Under the pieces are notes generated by a model that saw only the letters and a list, made by a program, of their open reading frames with translations, searched no databases and was not told the DNA's origin. Made by a program: the position numbers and the translations under genes. A DNA stretch of 64,000 nucleotides, taken from the NCBI GenBank assembly GCA_003224085.1, contig QHYK01000053.1:1-64000 (forward strand), written 5' to 3'. The DNA comes from Acidobacteriota bacterium (GTDB taxonomy: Bacteria; Acidobacteriota; Terriglobia; Acidiferrales; UBA7541). This document shows positions 8,543 to 17,647 of the stretch, piece by piece (within the stretch, counting starts at the first letter, position 1; each line of letters starts with the position of its first letter).

Positions 8543-11500
8543 TCCCAAGATACCTTTGCCTGCCCGTCCTCCTCACGGCTGTATTTTGCATGGGCGAACC
8601 TGCCCGCGCACAGCAAGGCTCTCCACCGCAACACGCGCAAAACCAGCGCGCGCTGGGTACGCCGGACTCGGCTTCCCGCAGCGTCCAAGCGGGCGGAACG
8701 CCGTCGGTGCAAGAGGTGGAAGTGAGGCGCGTGCGCATCTCGAAGACGGACAGCTGCCAAGTGATCATGGATCTCGGAGGCCGGGTGCAATATCAGGCGG
8801 CCCGCCTCTCTGATCCGGATCGCATCTACTTCGACATCGAACACGCCCGATTGAGCAATGAACTCCTGCGCCAGCCGGTCGACGTTCCTTCCGGCCGTTG
8901 CCTGAAGGCCGTGCGCGTGGCACAAAAAAGCGCGGACGTGGTGCGCGTGGTGCTGGATGTGGCCCAAGTAAAAGATTACTCCGTCTCTGAACTCGCCGAT
9001 CCCGATCGGTTGGTGGTCGATCTATACGGGGCGGCCAATAGCCCGGGGGCGGCTGCAAATTCCGCGACCGAAACGAGTGCGAAGACCGTGGAAGTGAGTC
9101 GCTTGCGCGTCTCAAACGCGAACAACTGCGCCCAAGTGATCATGGATCTCGGAGGCCGGGTGCAATATCAGGCGGCCCGCCTCTCTGATCCGGATCGCAT
9201 CTACTTCGACATCGAACACGCCCGATTGAGCGATGAACTCCTGCGCCAGCCGGTCGACGTTCCTTCCGGCCGTTGCCTGAAGGCCGTGCGCGTGGCACAA
9301 AAAAGCGCGGACGTGGTGCGCGTGGTGCTGGATGTGGCCCAAGTAAAAGATTACTCCGTCTCTGAACTGGCCGTTCCCGATCGCCTGGTGGTCGACGTAC
9401 ACGCGTCAGCCGATAACACGGCCGCAAATGCCGCGCCGGAAACGAGCGCAAAGACCACCACCGCTTTGGCGCCGGGGAGCTCGGCACCTGAGGTTCGAGG
9501 GCAAGCCTCAGCACCAAGGGCAGCGCCACTGGAAACCGCCGCGCCGGGGCCCGCCACAGGGCAAGCCTCAGCACCAAGGACAGCACCACTGGAAACCGCG
9601 CCGGGTCCCGCCACAGGGCAAGCCTCAGCATCACCAAGGACAGCACCACTGGAAACCGCGCCGGGTCCCGCCACAGGGCAAGCCTCAGCATCACCAAGGA
9701 CAGCGCCACTGGAAACCGCGCCGGGTCCCGCCATAGCTCCGCCACCTCCTTCCGTGAAGGCCCCGCCTTCTCCATCGCCCATGCCCACTTCGTTGGGAGT
9801 CGCCACGGCAACCGCCGTTGGGCAATCGCCATCGCCAAAAACCACGGCCGATCGCCAAGGCCCCCCGCCCGCCTCAAAACTCACGGTAGCCAGCAGTCCT
9901 CAAGACACAGGGGTGGTGCGCGGAAACGTTCACGATCCCGACGGCACCGCCGTGCCGGATACCAATGTTGATCTGACCAACTCGAGCGGAGGGCAGCGCC
10001 TCAGCACGACAACCGACGAAGACGGCGTTTTTGAGTTTACGAAAGTCCCTCCGGGAAACTATGTTCTGCATGTGATCGTCCCCGGCTTCGACCCGGTCGA
10101 AAAACCGGTCGTTGTCGGTTCGGAACCGCTAGCCCGCCTTCGGGTAAAGCTCAAGATTGCGCAGGTTTCCGAGAAGGTGACGGTCAGTGGACAAGCGGTC
10201 GTCGTCGCGGAGGACAATCGCAGCCAGGCTCAATTCAGCGAGCATTTAGTTGAAAATTTGCCCGCACGTGATGCGGATCCCTTGGTAGTTCCTTCTTTGT
10301 TTGTCAACCCGGCGGTTGTCGGTGCCTCGGGACCGACTCTCATTGTGGACGGAGTCGAGACCAGTTCCCTCGATCTGCCTACCTCGAGCGTGAAAAGCGT
10401 TACCGTGGACCAGAATCCGTATTCACCAGAATTCGGGCGGCCTGGCAAGGGCCGGCTGGAAGTCACTACCCGAAAAGGCGTCCACCGCCGTTACCGGGGC
10501 AACCTGCTCGCTCTGTTCCGTAATTCCGCCCTGGATGCCCGTAATGCTATGGCGCTGGATCGGCCGCTGCAGCAACGCGAAATCGGCGAGGTGGAATTGG
10601 ATGGCCCATTGAATGGCGTATTTACCCATGCCGGTCAGACCACCTTCTTCCTCTCCGGACGCTACCATGTCTTTAACAACAGCGCGGTTGTTCACGCATT
10701 CACGCCACCGGGCCTGGTTGAAAACCATGTCATCACGCCCGCAGGAACGTTTATACAAAACGTCCGGGTTCCGGAGCGCAGGACCAACTTGTTCGGGCGA
10801 ATCGATAGCCATTTCAAACCCGCTCACGGACTATCCCTTCTCTACAAATTTAAGAACAACGGGCTGCAAGACCAAGACGTTGGGGGACTCGAGCTTCCCG
10901 ACCGCGCAACCAACGTTTTCGCCCACGAGAATGAGGTGAAGATCCTGGAAACGGCAACACCTTCCACCAGCTTTCAAAACCAGGTAAGGCTCAGCTACAG
11001 GAACGAGCGCCAGACCACGTCCGGCGCGTCGGCGGGCTATGCCGTGGACATCCTGGGCTCCGCAGATTTCGGCAGTGCCGCAACGAACCGCAACATAATT
11101 GAAACCCTGGGCGACATGCAGGACGTAGCTTCGCTTTTTTATGGCCGCCATAATTTACGATTCGGTACTGGGGTCAAAGTGCGGTACTTCTCTTCGGAAG
11201 ACCGCTCCAATTTTGGCGGTACCTTCATTTTTTCCTCCCTGGCAGATTTCGAGAGCACGCCTCCCCATCCGTCACAATTTAAAAGGAACGTCGGAAATCC
11301 CTCAGTCGACTTTCCGGACCACGAAGTTTTTTCCTTCCTCCAGGACGACATGCGTTTGCGCCCTGATTTGTCCCTCATGCTGGGCTTGCGTTACGAGTTC
11401 CAACCGAACGTTTCCCATTATCAGAATCTTGCTCCGCGTCTCGCCGTGGCCTATGCGCCCCGAGCTACGAACCCCGTGCTCGCCAACACCGTGTTCCGCG

Positions 11501-12480
11501 GAGGCTTTGGAATTTTCTACGACCGGCAGCCTTATCTTATGCAGCAGGACAGCCTTCTCTACGGCGGATCGGCCATCCAGCAGATCGTTCTCTCTTGCCC
11601 TTTGTCTTGCCCGTCCTATCCACAGCCGTTCCCGCCCGGCAGCCCGTCAACGAGCGTGTCTCTACCTAGCATCATGACCATTGATCCCAGCGTCCGCTTC
11701 CCGTATATCCTGCAAGGCAGCTTCGCGATGGAGCGCAAAGTGGGGCGCGGCCAGAATTATCTTACGCTGGAGTTCTCCACCATGCGCGGCGTAGACCTCT
11801 ATCGTTCGCGCAACCTCAATGCCCCCTTGCCCGGGACCACCACCCCTCCCAACCCCAATTTTGTCAGCATCGATCAGTTCGAGGCTTCCGGCTCCTCACA
11901 GAGCAACGGCCTAACGGTCACCTATAAAGGCACTGTGCATAAACTGAACGTCATGGCGCAATATGTGCTCTCACGCACCTTGGACGATGTCACCGATTCG
12001 CGGCCTGGAGTTAACGGGTTCCTTTATACGCCGGCCAATAATTACGACCCGCACGGCGACTGGGGCCGCTCGGACCTCGATCGCCGGCATCGATTTAATA
12101 TGGTTCTCGTCTACCCCTGGCGGTTCGGTTTTCAAGTTTCGGGAATCGTTAACGCTTGGTCGGGCCTTCCCTACAACATCACCACCGGAAACGATGACAA
12201 CCACGATACCGTTTTTAACGACCGTCCCCCTGGCGTTTGGCGCAATGCTGGACGCGCCGCAGGCTATATAGACTTTGATTTGCGCGTGGCGAAACGCTGG
12301 CGGGTTTTCCCTCAGAGGGAGCATACCCACTTCGTTGACCTTGCCTGGGACACTTTCAACATTCTCAACCACGCGAATTTTGAAAAGTACAACGGTGTAA
12401 TCACCTCGCCGACATTCGGCGAACCCTACACCGCTTTCGCGGCTCGCCAGCTCCAGCTTTCCGTGCGTTACCATTTCTGA
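8539..12480 (+). CDS. TonB-dependent receptor with two AMIN domains and a carboxypeptidase-regulatory-like domain
   Basis: 1313 residues. After a Sec signal (about 1-24) come two AMIN domains (about 60-165 and 185-295). These are the module found in PilQ and AmiC, where it binds peptidoglycan or localises proteins in the envelope. Next is a Pro/Ala-rich linker with four 19-20-residue repeats (about 320-400), then a CarboxypepD_reg-like beta-sandwich (about 458-550, GVVRGNVHDPDG), then a plug and 22-strand-type barrel ending in aromatic YHF, the usual outer-membrane C-terminal signature. Strong AAAGGAGGG ribosome site before ATG 8539. It sits between exopolysaccharide genes, so a role as an outer-membrane port for polymer or precursors is possible (inference). 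The AMIN fusion is not the common receptor architecture. Confidence 0.85.
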   Translation: MIPRYLCLPVLLTAVFCMGEPARAQQGSPPQHAQNQRALGTPDSASRSVQAGGTPSVQEVEVRRVRISKTDSCQVIMDLGGRVQYQAARLSDPDRIYFDIEHARLSNELLRQPVDVPSGRCLKAVRVAQKSADVVRVVLDVAQVKDYSVSELADPDRLVVDLYGAANSPGAAANSATETSAKTVEVSRLRVSNANNCAQVIMDLGGRVQYQAARLSDPDRIYFDIEHARLSDELLRQPVDVPSGRCLKAVRVAQKSADVVRVVLDVAQVKDYSVSELAVPDRLVVDVHASADNTAANAAPETSAKTTTALAPGSSAPEVRGQASAPRAAPLETAAPGPATGQASAPRTAPLETAPGPATGQASASPRTAPLETAPGPATGQASASPRTAPLETAPGPAIAPPPPSVKAPPSPSPMPTSLGVATATAVGQSPSPKTTADRQGPPPASKLTVASSPQDTGVVRGNVHDPDGTAVPDTNVDLTNSSGGQRLSTTTDEDGVFEFTKVPPGNYVLHVIVPGFDPVEKPVVVGSEPLARLRVKLKIAQVSEKVTVSGQAVVVAEDNRSQAQFSEHLVENLPARDADPLVVPSLFVNPAVVGASGPTLIVDGVETSSLDLPTSSVKSVTVDQNPYSPEFGRPGKGRLEVTTRKGVHRRYRGNLLALFRNSALDARNAMALDRPLQQREIGEVELDGPLNGVFTHAGQTTFFLSGRYHVFNNSAVVHAFTPPGLVENHVITPAGTFIQNVRVPERRTNLFGRIDSHFKPAHGLSLLYKFKNNGLQDQDVGGLELPDRATNVFAHENEVKILETATPSTSFQNQVRLSYRNERQTTSGASAGYAVDILGSADFGSAATNRNIIETLGDMQDVASLFYGRHNLRFGTGVKVRYFSSEDRSNFGGTFIFSSLADFESTPPHPSQFKRNVGNPSVDFPDHEVFSFLQDDMRLRPDLSLMLGLRYEFQPNVSHYQNLAPRLAVAYAPRATNPVLANTVFRGGFGIFYDRQPYLMQQDSLLYGGSAIQQIVLSCPLSCPSYPQPFPPGSPSTSVSLPSIMTIDPSVRFPYILQGSFAMERKVGRGQNYLTLEFSTMRGVDLYRSRNLNAPLPGTTTPPNPNFVSIDQFEASGSSQSNGLTVTYKGTVHKLNVMAQYVLSRTLDDVTDSRPGVNGFLYTPANNYDPHGDWGRSDLDRRHRFNMVLVYPWRFGFQVSGIVNAWSGLPYNITTGNDDNHDTVFNDRPPGVWRNAGRAAGYIDFDLRVAKRWRVFPQREHTHFVDLAWDTFNILNHANFEKYNGVITSPTFGEPYTAFAARQLQLSVRYHF
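8757..9018 (+). repeat. AMIN-domain direct repeat, copy 1
   Basis: This stretch recurs at 9132-9393, shifted by 375 bp (125 codons). It is nearly identical over about 235 bp, with one base change (AGCAATG versus AGCGATG), then diverges slightly. The near-identity at synonymous positions indicates a recent in-frame tandem duplication. Confidence 0.9.
9132..9393 (+). repeat. AMIN-domain direct repeat, copy 2
   Basis: Second copy of the unit at 8757-9018, offset by 375 bp, encoding the second AMIN domain of the TonB receptor fusion. Confidence 0.9.
9499..9735 (+). repeat. Four tandem 57-60-bp repeats encoding an Ala/Pro/Thr linker
   Basis: Units start at 9499 (60 bp), 9559 (57 bp), 9616 (60 bp) and 9676 (60 bp), each beginning GGGCAAGCCTCAGCA. 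Copies 2-4 differ by one inserted codon (TCA) and single bases. They encode GQASA(S)PRTAPLETAPGPAT-like units linking the AMIN domains to the receptor. Unit lengths are multiples of three, so copy-number change would only alter linker length. Confidence 0.9.
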
Positions 12481-12511
12481 GATTTTCAACGCAGGCCGAT
12501 GCGGAGTCGAG

Positions 12512-13558
12512 ATGAGTGACCAAAGACAAAGGGTGCTGCTAACCGGAGGAGCCGGATTCATCGGCTCGCATCTTGCCGAAGCCCTGCTTCGTCGGGGCGC
12601 CCGGCTAACCATCGTGGACAATCTCAGCTCTTTTTACGACTGCACTTTGAAGAAAGCCAATTTGGAAGCCATTGGCCGCGTCGGCAAATATGAGTTTCAT
12701 GCTCTCGATATCTGTGATATGGCGCAGCTATCTCAGGTCGTGGCATTCGATCGACCTGAGGTAGTCATTCATCTGGCCGCCTGCGCGGGTGTGCGTCCGT
12801 CCATCGGGCAGCCGAAATTGTATGAGCAAGTAAACGTAGCGGGCACTTTAAACCTGCTAGAACTCTGCCGCCAGTATCACGTCGACAGGTTCATCTTTGG
12901 TTCCTCCAGTTCGGTTTATGGTGCGACAAGCTGTGTGCCCTTTTCTGAAAACCACGTGGAGTTGCGGCCGCTCTCTCCCTATGCGGCGACCAAGCTGGCT
13001 GGCGAAATGTTGGCCTACACCTACGCCCATCTGTTCGGACTGCAAGTGATCTGTTTGCGCTTCTTCACTGTGTACGGCCCGCGGCAGCGGCCCGACCTCG
13101 CCATCCGCAAGTTCACAGAGTTGCTCGAGGCCGGTAAGCCCTTGCCCATTTTCGGAGACGGTTCGATGGCTCGTGACTATACGTATGTGGATGACATTGT
13201 GGCCGGAATATTGGCTAGTCTGGATCCCCAATTGCATTTCCCCTTGGGCGGCCCCGCTTTTGAGGTTTTCAACCTCGGTAATTCCCACCCCGTGAAACTC
13301 ACCGAACTCATAGAACTGCTTGAGAACGTGACGGGACGCAAGGCCACATGCGAATGGGGGCCCTCGCAGCCTGGAGATGTTCCCATGACGTGGGCCGATA
13401 CCTCCAAAGCTAGCCGCGTACTCGGGTATCGACCGGCGACCTCGCTCGAAGAAGGACTCACAAGTTTTGTGAGGTGGTATCGGGACGCAGCGCAACAATG
13501 TTCTGAGACTCCAGAATGCCTGAAGAGCCAAACTGTGGACTCGAGCTTTCACGCGTAA
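12512..13558 (+). CDS. NAD-dependent nucleotide-sugar epimerase/dehydratase
   Basis: 348 residues, a short-chain dehydrogenase of the extended type. The Rossmann motif TGGAGFIGSHL lies at about residues 10-20. The catalytic dyad is in YAATK (Tyr about 157, Lys about 161), preceded by the Ser-rich SSSSVYG strand. A RDYTYVDDIV segment contacts the nucleotide-sugar. The sequence fits UDP-glucuronate 4-epimerase or dTDP-glucose dehydratase-like enzymes; which sugar is changed cannot be settled. It probably supplies an activated sugar to the two glycosyltransferases. ATG 12512 follows GGAGTCGAG, 31 bp after the receptor stop, so co-transcription is likely. Confidence 0.85.
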   Translation: MSDQRQRVLLTGGAGFIGSHLAEALLRRGARLTIVDNLSSFYDCTLKKANLEAIGRVGKYEFHALDICDMAQLSQVVAFDRPEVVIHLAACAGVRPSIGQPKLYEQVNVAGTLNLLELCRQYHVDRFIFGSSSSVYGATSCVPFSENHVELRPLSPYAATKLAGEMLAYTYAHLFGLQVICLRFFTVYGPRQRPDLAIRKFTELLEAGKPLPIFGDGSMARDYTYVDDIVAGILASLDPQLHFPLGGPAFEVFNLGNSHPVKLTELIELLENVTGRKATCEWGPSQPGDVPMTWADTSKASRVLGYRPATSLEEGLTSFVRWYRDAAQQCSETPECLKSQTVDSSFHA

Positions 13559-13582
13559 CAGGAATCAACGAAGGGAGATGTC

Positions 13583-13883
13583 ATGCGAATCGCCTACTAC
13601 GTTCCGCGCGCAAGCTACTGGAAAGCTGCCCTGGCGGCGAAAAGCATACCTCAGGGAGTGGGATGTTCATCACCAACGTTCTAACGAGCCTCCGGGACCG
13701 CGGGCGCAGGCTGCCGGTCGCGCCATTCTCACCATGGATACCAATTTGGGCTATGTAACAATGGAAGCTGGCCGCACGGGTTTCCTGGCGAAGGACAGGA
13801 GTCTCTCGGACGAGATGGGTCGGGCAGCCCGCTGCGTTCGTTGCGCGGTCCTTCTCCATGGAGATCCGCGCAGCTCAGATTGA
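13583..13883 (+). pseudogene. Decayed glycosyltransferase remnant
   Basis: ATG 13583 after GAAGGGAG opens MRIAYYVPRASYWK, a typical GT4 N-terminus, but stops at 13684. The continuing similarity (MFITNVLTSLRDRG, from 13663) is in a different frame. A later piece (EAGRTGFLAKDRSLSDEM, from about 13764) resembles the late donor-domain loop of GT4 enzymes in the third frame. The spacing leaves no room for the roughly 300 residues normally between them. I read this as a frameshifted and internally deleted gene of the exopolysaccharide operon. Confidence 0.5.
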
Positions 13884-14046
13884 GAAATTACTCCTTGGCT
13901 CAGAGGAAGATTCAAACGTCCGGTATCGCATTCCCGATCCACAAACTGGCGTTTTGCCCGCCCGGGAGATGCTTACCAAGAACCTATCGTAGAGCAGGGT
14001 TAAACCGCGAAACAGGCCCGTCTTGGCCACGGGCGGGAAAAGAAAC

Positions 14047-14235
14047 ATGTCAGAACCGGTCCGGCATTCTGTTGGTTTCCTACATTCGGAACCCGCTGCG
14101 CGGGGCACACTTGATATTCCAGCTGTGGACGTCACCGCTCTTGATGAGGCTCAGTTGATCCATGAAATTGGTTTCCTCCCCGCCTCCCAATGGCCTTGGG
14201 GCGTCCCCCCAGAAAGCTCGAACACAAGTGCTGCG
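14047..14235 (+). pseudogene. Frame-shifted 5' end of the downstream phosphotransferase
   Basis: ATG 14047 opens a frame reading MSEPVRHSVGFL, then LIHEIGFLPASQWPWGVP up to about 14208. The downstream phosphotransferase continues in the +1 frame (QKARTQVLRF). The C-run at 14205-14210 has six C. With five, the two frames join as WPWGVPQKARTQVLRF and give one open frame of 348 residues from 14047 to 15094. Either a real recent frameshift, a slippage site or a sequencing error. Confidence 0.55.
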
Positions 14236-15094
14236 CTTCCATCCCGAGCCCCATTGCACTTTCGAAATTGATCTCTCGACTGAGGATGGTTGGCATCGCC
14301 TGATCGGCAAAGTCTATGCCACGGACCGTCAGGACGTGTACCAAGTGATGCAGGCGCTAAGGGTGGCAGGGTTTGGCCCGGAAGAGGAGTTTTCGATCCC
14401 CCGAGCGGTTGCTTATCTTCCATCGTTGCGTTTGCTTCTGCAGGAAAGGATCCATGGAACGTCGGCGAAAGACATTTTCAAATGCGGGGAGACGGGGCAG
14501 TGTGCCACGGCTGCGGATCGCTGTGGGCGATGGTTAGGGCGGTTCCAGACGCTCGCCCCGCGGTCAGGTGGAACTTCCGGGATCGAGAGGTTCCTCAACA
14601 GCGCTGAGCGCAAGTGCCGCCTTATCTCTGAGGCAGACCGTGTTTGGGTGGTCAAATCCGAGAACCTGCTCGAACGACTGAGGAATGGCGCACTATCCCT
14701 CGAAGCTAATCTCACCTGTGCGGGTCACGGCGACTATTGCGAACATCAGATTGTCCTCACTAGCCGAAAAACGGTGGTCCTGGATTGGGACCTTTACGAC
14801 ATCGCTCACCCTGCACGCGACGTCGCGAAATTTATTGTCAGCCTGGAGCGCCTGGCCATGCAGCACCATCGCTCCATCCGCGCCCTGGACAGCGCCACTG
14901 ACATATTTCTTAAGGCCTATCTGGACTCAGGCGGTCATCCTCGTGTTCCAGTTGCCCTGCCATTCTACAAGGCGGTGTTTTGGCTAAAGGGGCGGACCAA
15001 GGCAATCCAGACGAGGGCCCCAGGGTGGAGAGAACAGGCCGAGATCATGCTCGGGGAAAGCCTTAGAAACATCGCTAGAATAAACTGCCCTTAA
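14162..15094 (+). CDS. Aminoglycoside-phosphotransferase-like kinase, 5' end in another frame
   Basis: 310 residues from the first in-frame ATG. It has the protein-kinase-like fold of APH/choline kinase enzymes: N-lobe strand HCTFEIDL...LIGKVY with a probable ATP-contact Lys, catalytic loop CAGHGDYCEHQIVL (HGD motif; the usual Asn is replaced, with His-Gln nearby) and metal-binding VLDWDLYDIAHPARDVAKF. Related proteins are common in exopolysaccharide clusters; their substrate is unknown. The true start is probably 14047, reached through the C-run frameshift described separately. The protein as it stands lacks about 38 N-terminal residues. It ends the exopolysaccharide-type block and is convergent with the GH36-like gene. 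Confidence 0.75.
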   Translation: MKLVSSPPPNGLGASPQKARTQVLRFHPEPHCTFEIDLSTEDGWHRLIGKVYATDRQDVYQVMQALRVAGFGPEEEFSIPRAVAYLPSLRLLLQERIHGTSAKDIFKCGETGQCATAADRCGRWLGRFQTLAPRSGGTSGIERFLNSAERKCRLISEADRVWVVKSENLLERLRNGALSLEANLTCAGHGDYCEHQIVLTSRKTVVLDWDLYDIAHPARDVAKFIVSLERLAMQHHRSIRALDSATDIFLKAYLDSGGHPRVPVALPFYKAVFWLKGRTKAIQTRAPGWREQAEIMLGESLRNIARINCP

Positions 15095-15184
15095 AAAGGT
15101 CGGCATTCTTCATACCAGTCAAGATCAAGACCCCTCCGCCGGTGGAACGGGGAGCGCGTAGATACCAGGCCCTTGGAGGGAGGA

Positions 15185-17542
15185 TCAGGGGGCGCCTGGC
15201 GAAGGATTTGCGGATCCCGTAGTGGCTGATTCCGGGGTAGCTTGCAGCAACAAATTGTCCTGGAATTCGACGTGAAGGCGTGCAACCGGGCCGGAAACCC
15301 TTCCGTAATCTCTATTGTTGACGTAATCGAGAACGCCGTATTCCTTCGTCGAAAGGCCCCGGAGTTCTACCTCTCCCTTCCAGGTTGCTGAGACTGCTTG
15401 AGCTGCTCTTGATTTGGCGGCATTCTCGGGAGCGTAAAAAGCGTAGAACATGCTGCCATCCTTCTCGATGGCGTAGGCTTCTGGCGCATCGTAGCCGTAG
15501 ACGTAGAGATCCAGAAAATTTCCCTTGGAGAGCATTTTCTGGTTGTAGAGAGCAACCCACTTTTTCCAGTGGTCCTCTTTCTGATCGTTGAGGTAGACGG
15601 TTTTGAACCTGGGTCCGTAATCCGGCCAAGTGAATTTGGTGCCAAGGACTCCGCCGGCGCCCAAAGTTGAGGCGAAGTCGCTGCCAACGTCCAGCTCGTG
15701 GTCGGTGTTTGCGCCGATGAGGCGAGTCAATTCCACGTGATCGCCGTAAATCGCCGCCCGCGGGCCAAGGAGCGCTTTGTACATCTTAATTCGTCGGCGA
15801 ACCTGGATGGAGCCGACGGGGTCGGCGGTGACGCCTTGATCCATGTAGCGCAGCCACGCGAGGCTGGGTGGCGTGCCGCACGGGCAGCTCTGCGTTATGC
15901 TATTGGGCTTCAAGGCGCGAGTGGTCTCGAAAATCACTTTGTACACTTCCCCCATAGCGTAAACGGAGTCATTGGGCGACTTGTGATGGTGCTTGGGGTT
16001 GAAGCACGGCGGCACGGAGTAAATGTTGTCGAGCTTGTGGCCGTCGAAATCCCAGTCACGTATGAACCGCGCGGTCAGCTTTTTGTAGTACTCGCGCACT
16101 TCCCTGAGCGCGGGACAAAGGGTTGCCAAGTTGCGGGCCATGCGCGCAGGCTGCCCCTCTTTGTCGACAACGAGCCAGTCGGGATGCTCTTTCACCACAT
16201 CGGAAACAACATATTTGTGATCCTCGTACTTATATCTTCCATCCTCGACGGCCAGCGGAAGCCACCAAAGCTGGACCTTGATTCCCTGGTTGTGAAATTG
16301 TTTTACCATGTCGGTGATGGCTGTGCCGCCGAAAGTGTCCGTCCTCGGCTGCCAGTCGCCGTAGTTGTTGAACCAGCGGTCGTCGAGTGTCGCCCAATGA
16401 ATCCCCAACTCTTTCAATTTCGGAATCGTGTCGATCATCTGCCTGGGCGTCACATTCGATTCATAGCCCCAGCCGCACCAGCTCACGGCGTAATTTTCGT
16501 CGTTGTTCGCCGGTTTGGCCAGGCCTTCGCGTTCCACGGCGTTGGACCACAAGCGCAGCGGTTGATAGAAGTCCCCTGAGTAAACCGCAACAAAAGTGCG
16601 TGGCGTGGAAAAAACGCCGCCGGGATTCAGCGTGACGTTCGCGGGGATATGGACGGAAACACCGATGTAGCCGCCGGGTTCGGTCTCAACCGGAATGGAG
16701 AGCACCAGAGGAAGTGTTTCCAAGTGGCCGACGGCCTCACCGACGTGCTTCGTCCAAAAGGCGACGACGGGAATGCCGCCGCCAACTCGCCCCGAATCGT
16801 CCTTGGTCTCGACGGGAGCGCCGAAGGGATTCTCCTGGGAAAACTTCGCGGGCATGGGGAAGATTTCGTCTTTGCCCCATTTCAGGCTCGAACCCTGAAA
16901 CGTCCACATCTGATGAGGGGCTGCCGACGCGTCGGCGAGAGCAGCGTTGAAGCGGTGCTTTTGCAGGAGGACGGAATCAAGCCGCATGCCGGTCTGACCC
17001 GCATTGCGGAAAGAAGCGGACACGAGCGCGAGGCTGGGAAAGTCGTCGTAAAAATCGAGCGCAAGGGTCTCTTCCAGCCCACTGCCGGGACGGCTAGAGC
17101 GAACTTCAACGTGCTTCCCCGTTTTGCCCAGCTTTCCCTGCGCGTCACTCACCTGGGCATTGGCAGTATCAAAAGAAAAATCGCCCATGCGCTGGCCTGC
17201 AATGGTGATTACCTGCCCGGGCCCCGTGCCGGGATCATCCAGAGTGGAAACCGAATTCTGACCGGCAAGGCTGGCCTTCAAATAGCCATTGGGGAAAAGC
17301 AGGAACTCCGCTGCGGACGTTTGCACGCGCAGCCAGTCGGCAGCGGAGATCACGCGAATGGTGGAGGCCGGCGTTTGCGGAACTGGAGTTTGGCTTTTCC
17401 TGCATCCCGGGAGGACAACAAGCACGGCAATCCCGAGATAGCACTTGGCGGTCGGAAACCTCAGTCTGTGCGGCAGTGTGTGGCGCAGTGATAGCATGCC
17501 TAGGCGAAGCGCAAGCAAGTGCGAGACTCCTGGCTTCAACAT
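15185..17542 (-). CDS. GH36-like alpha-galactosidase lipoprotein
   Basis: 785 residues. A signal peptide ends in the lipobox VLPGC (Cys about 47), so the enzyme is probably anchored in the periplasm or outer membrane. A beta-sandwich (about 60-340) is followed by a TIM barrel: AVSWCGWGYES opens it, ATLDDRWF and WWLP follow, the candidate nucleophile lies in GHKLDN (Asp about 505), and the candidate acid/base is in TADPVGS (Asp about 574). This is the arrangement of clan GH-D (GH27/36). Likely releases alpha-linked galactose or galactosamine-type sugars; exact specificity is unknown. The start could be the internal ATG at 17497. It is divergent from the PQQ dehydrogenase, with a shared promoter region of about 100 bp. 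Confidence 0.8.
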   Translation of the reverse strand: MLKPGVSHLLALRLGMLSLRHTLPHRLRFPTAKCYLGIAVLVVLPGCRKSQTPVPQTPASTIRVISAADWLRVQTSAAEFLLFPNGYLKASLAGQNSVSTLDDPGTGPGQVITIAGQRMGDFSFDTANAQVSDAQGKLGKTGKHVEVRSSRPGSGLEETLALDFYDDFPSLALVSASFRNAGQTGMRLDSVLLQKHRFNAALADASAAPHQMWTFQGSSLKWGKDEIFPMPAKFSQENPFGAPVETKDDSGRVGGGIPVVAFWTKHVGEAVGHLETLPLVLSIPVETEPGGYIGVSVHIPANVTLNPGGVFSTPRTFVAVYSGDFYQPLRLWSNAVEREGLAKPANNDENYAVSWCGWGYESNVTPRQMIDTIPKLKELGIHWATLDDRWFNNYGDWQPRTDTFGGTAITDMVKQFHNQGIKVQLWWLPLAVEDGRYKYEDHKYVVSDVVKEHPDWLVVDKEGQPARMARNLATLCPALREVREYYKKLTARFIRDWDFDGHKLDNIYSVPPCFNPKHHHKSPNDSVYAMGEVYKVIFETTRALKPNSITQSCPCGTPPSLAWLRYMDQGVTADPVGSIQVRRRIKMYKALLGPRAAIYGDHVELTRLIGANTDHELDVGSDFASTLGAGGVLGTKFTWPDYGPRFKTVYLNDQKEDHWKKWVALYNQKMLSKGNFLDLYVYGYDAPEAYAIEKDGSMFYAFYAPENAAKSRAAQAVSATWKGEVELRGLSTKEYGVLDYVNNRDYGRVSGPVARLHVEFQDNLLLQATPESATTGSANPSPGAP

Positions 17543-17647
17543 TCCCGTCTGCTTGCCGGGTGATCAGCGGGAATTCCATCCAAAAGGGAGTCTACATTCG
17601 ATGGAAAGAAAAGAAAATAAGGAGCAGCAAATCGAAAGGTCTTGTCC

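Noticed and set aside
9140-9884. Two minus-strand open frames over the linker repeats
   Set aside because: Repetitive antisense of the Ala/Pro repeats; no ribosome site or recognisable domain.
15698-17491. Plus-strand open frames inside the GH36-like gene
   Set aside because: Shadows of a GC-rich coding strand; the minus strand shows the lipobox and catalytic motifs.
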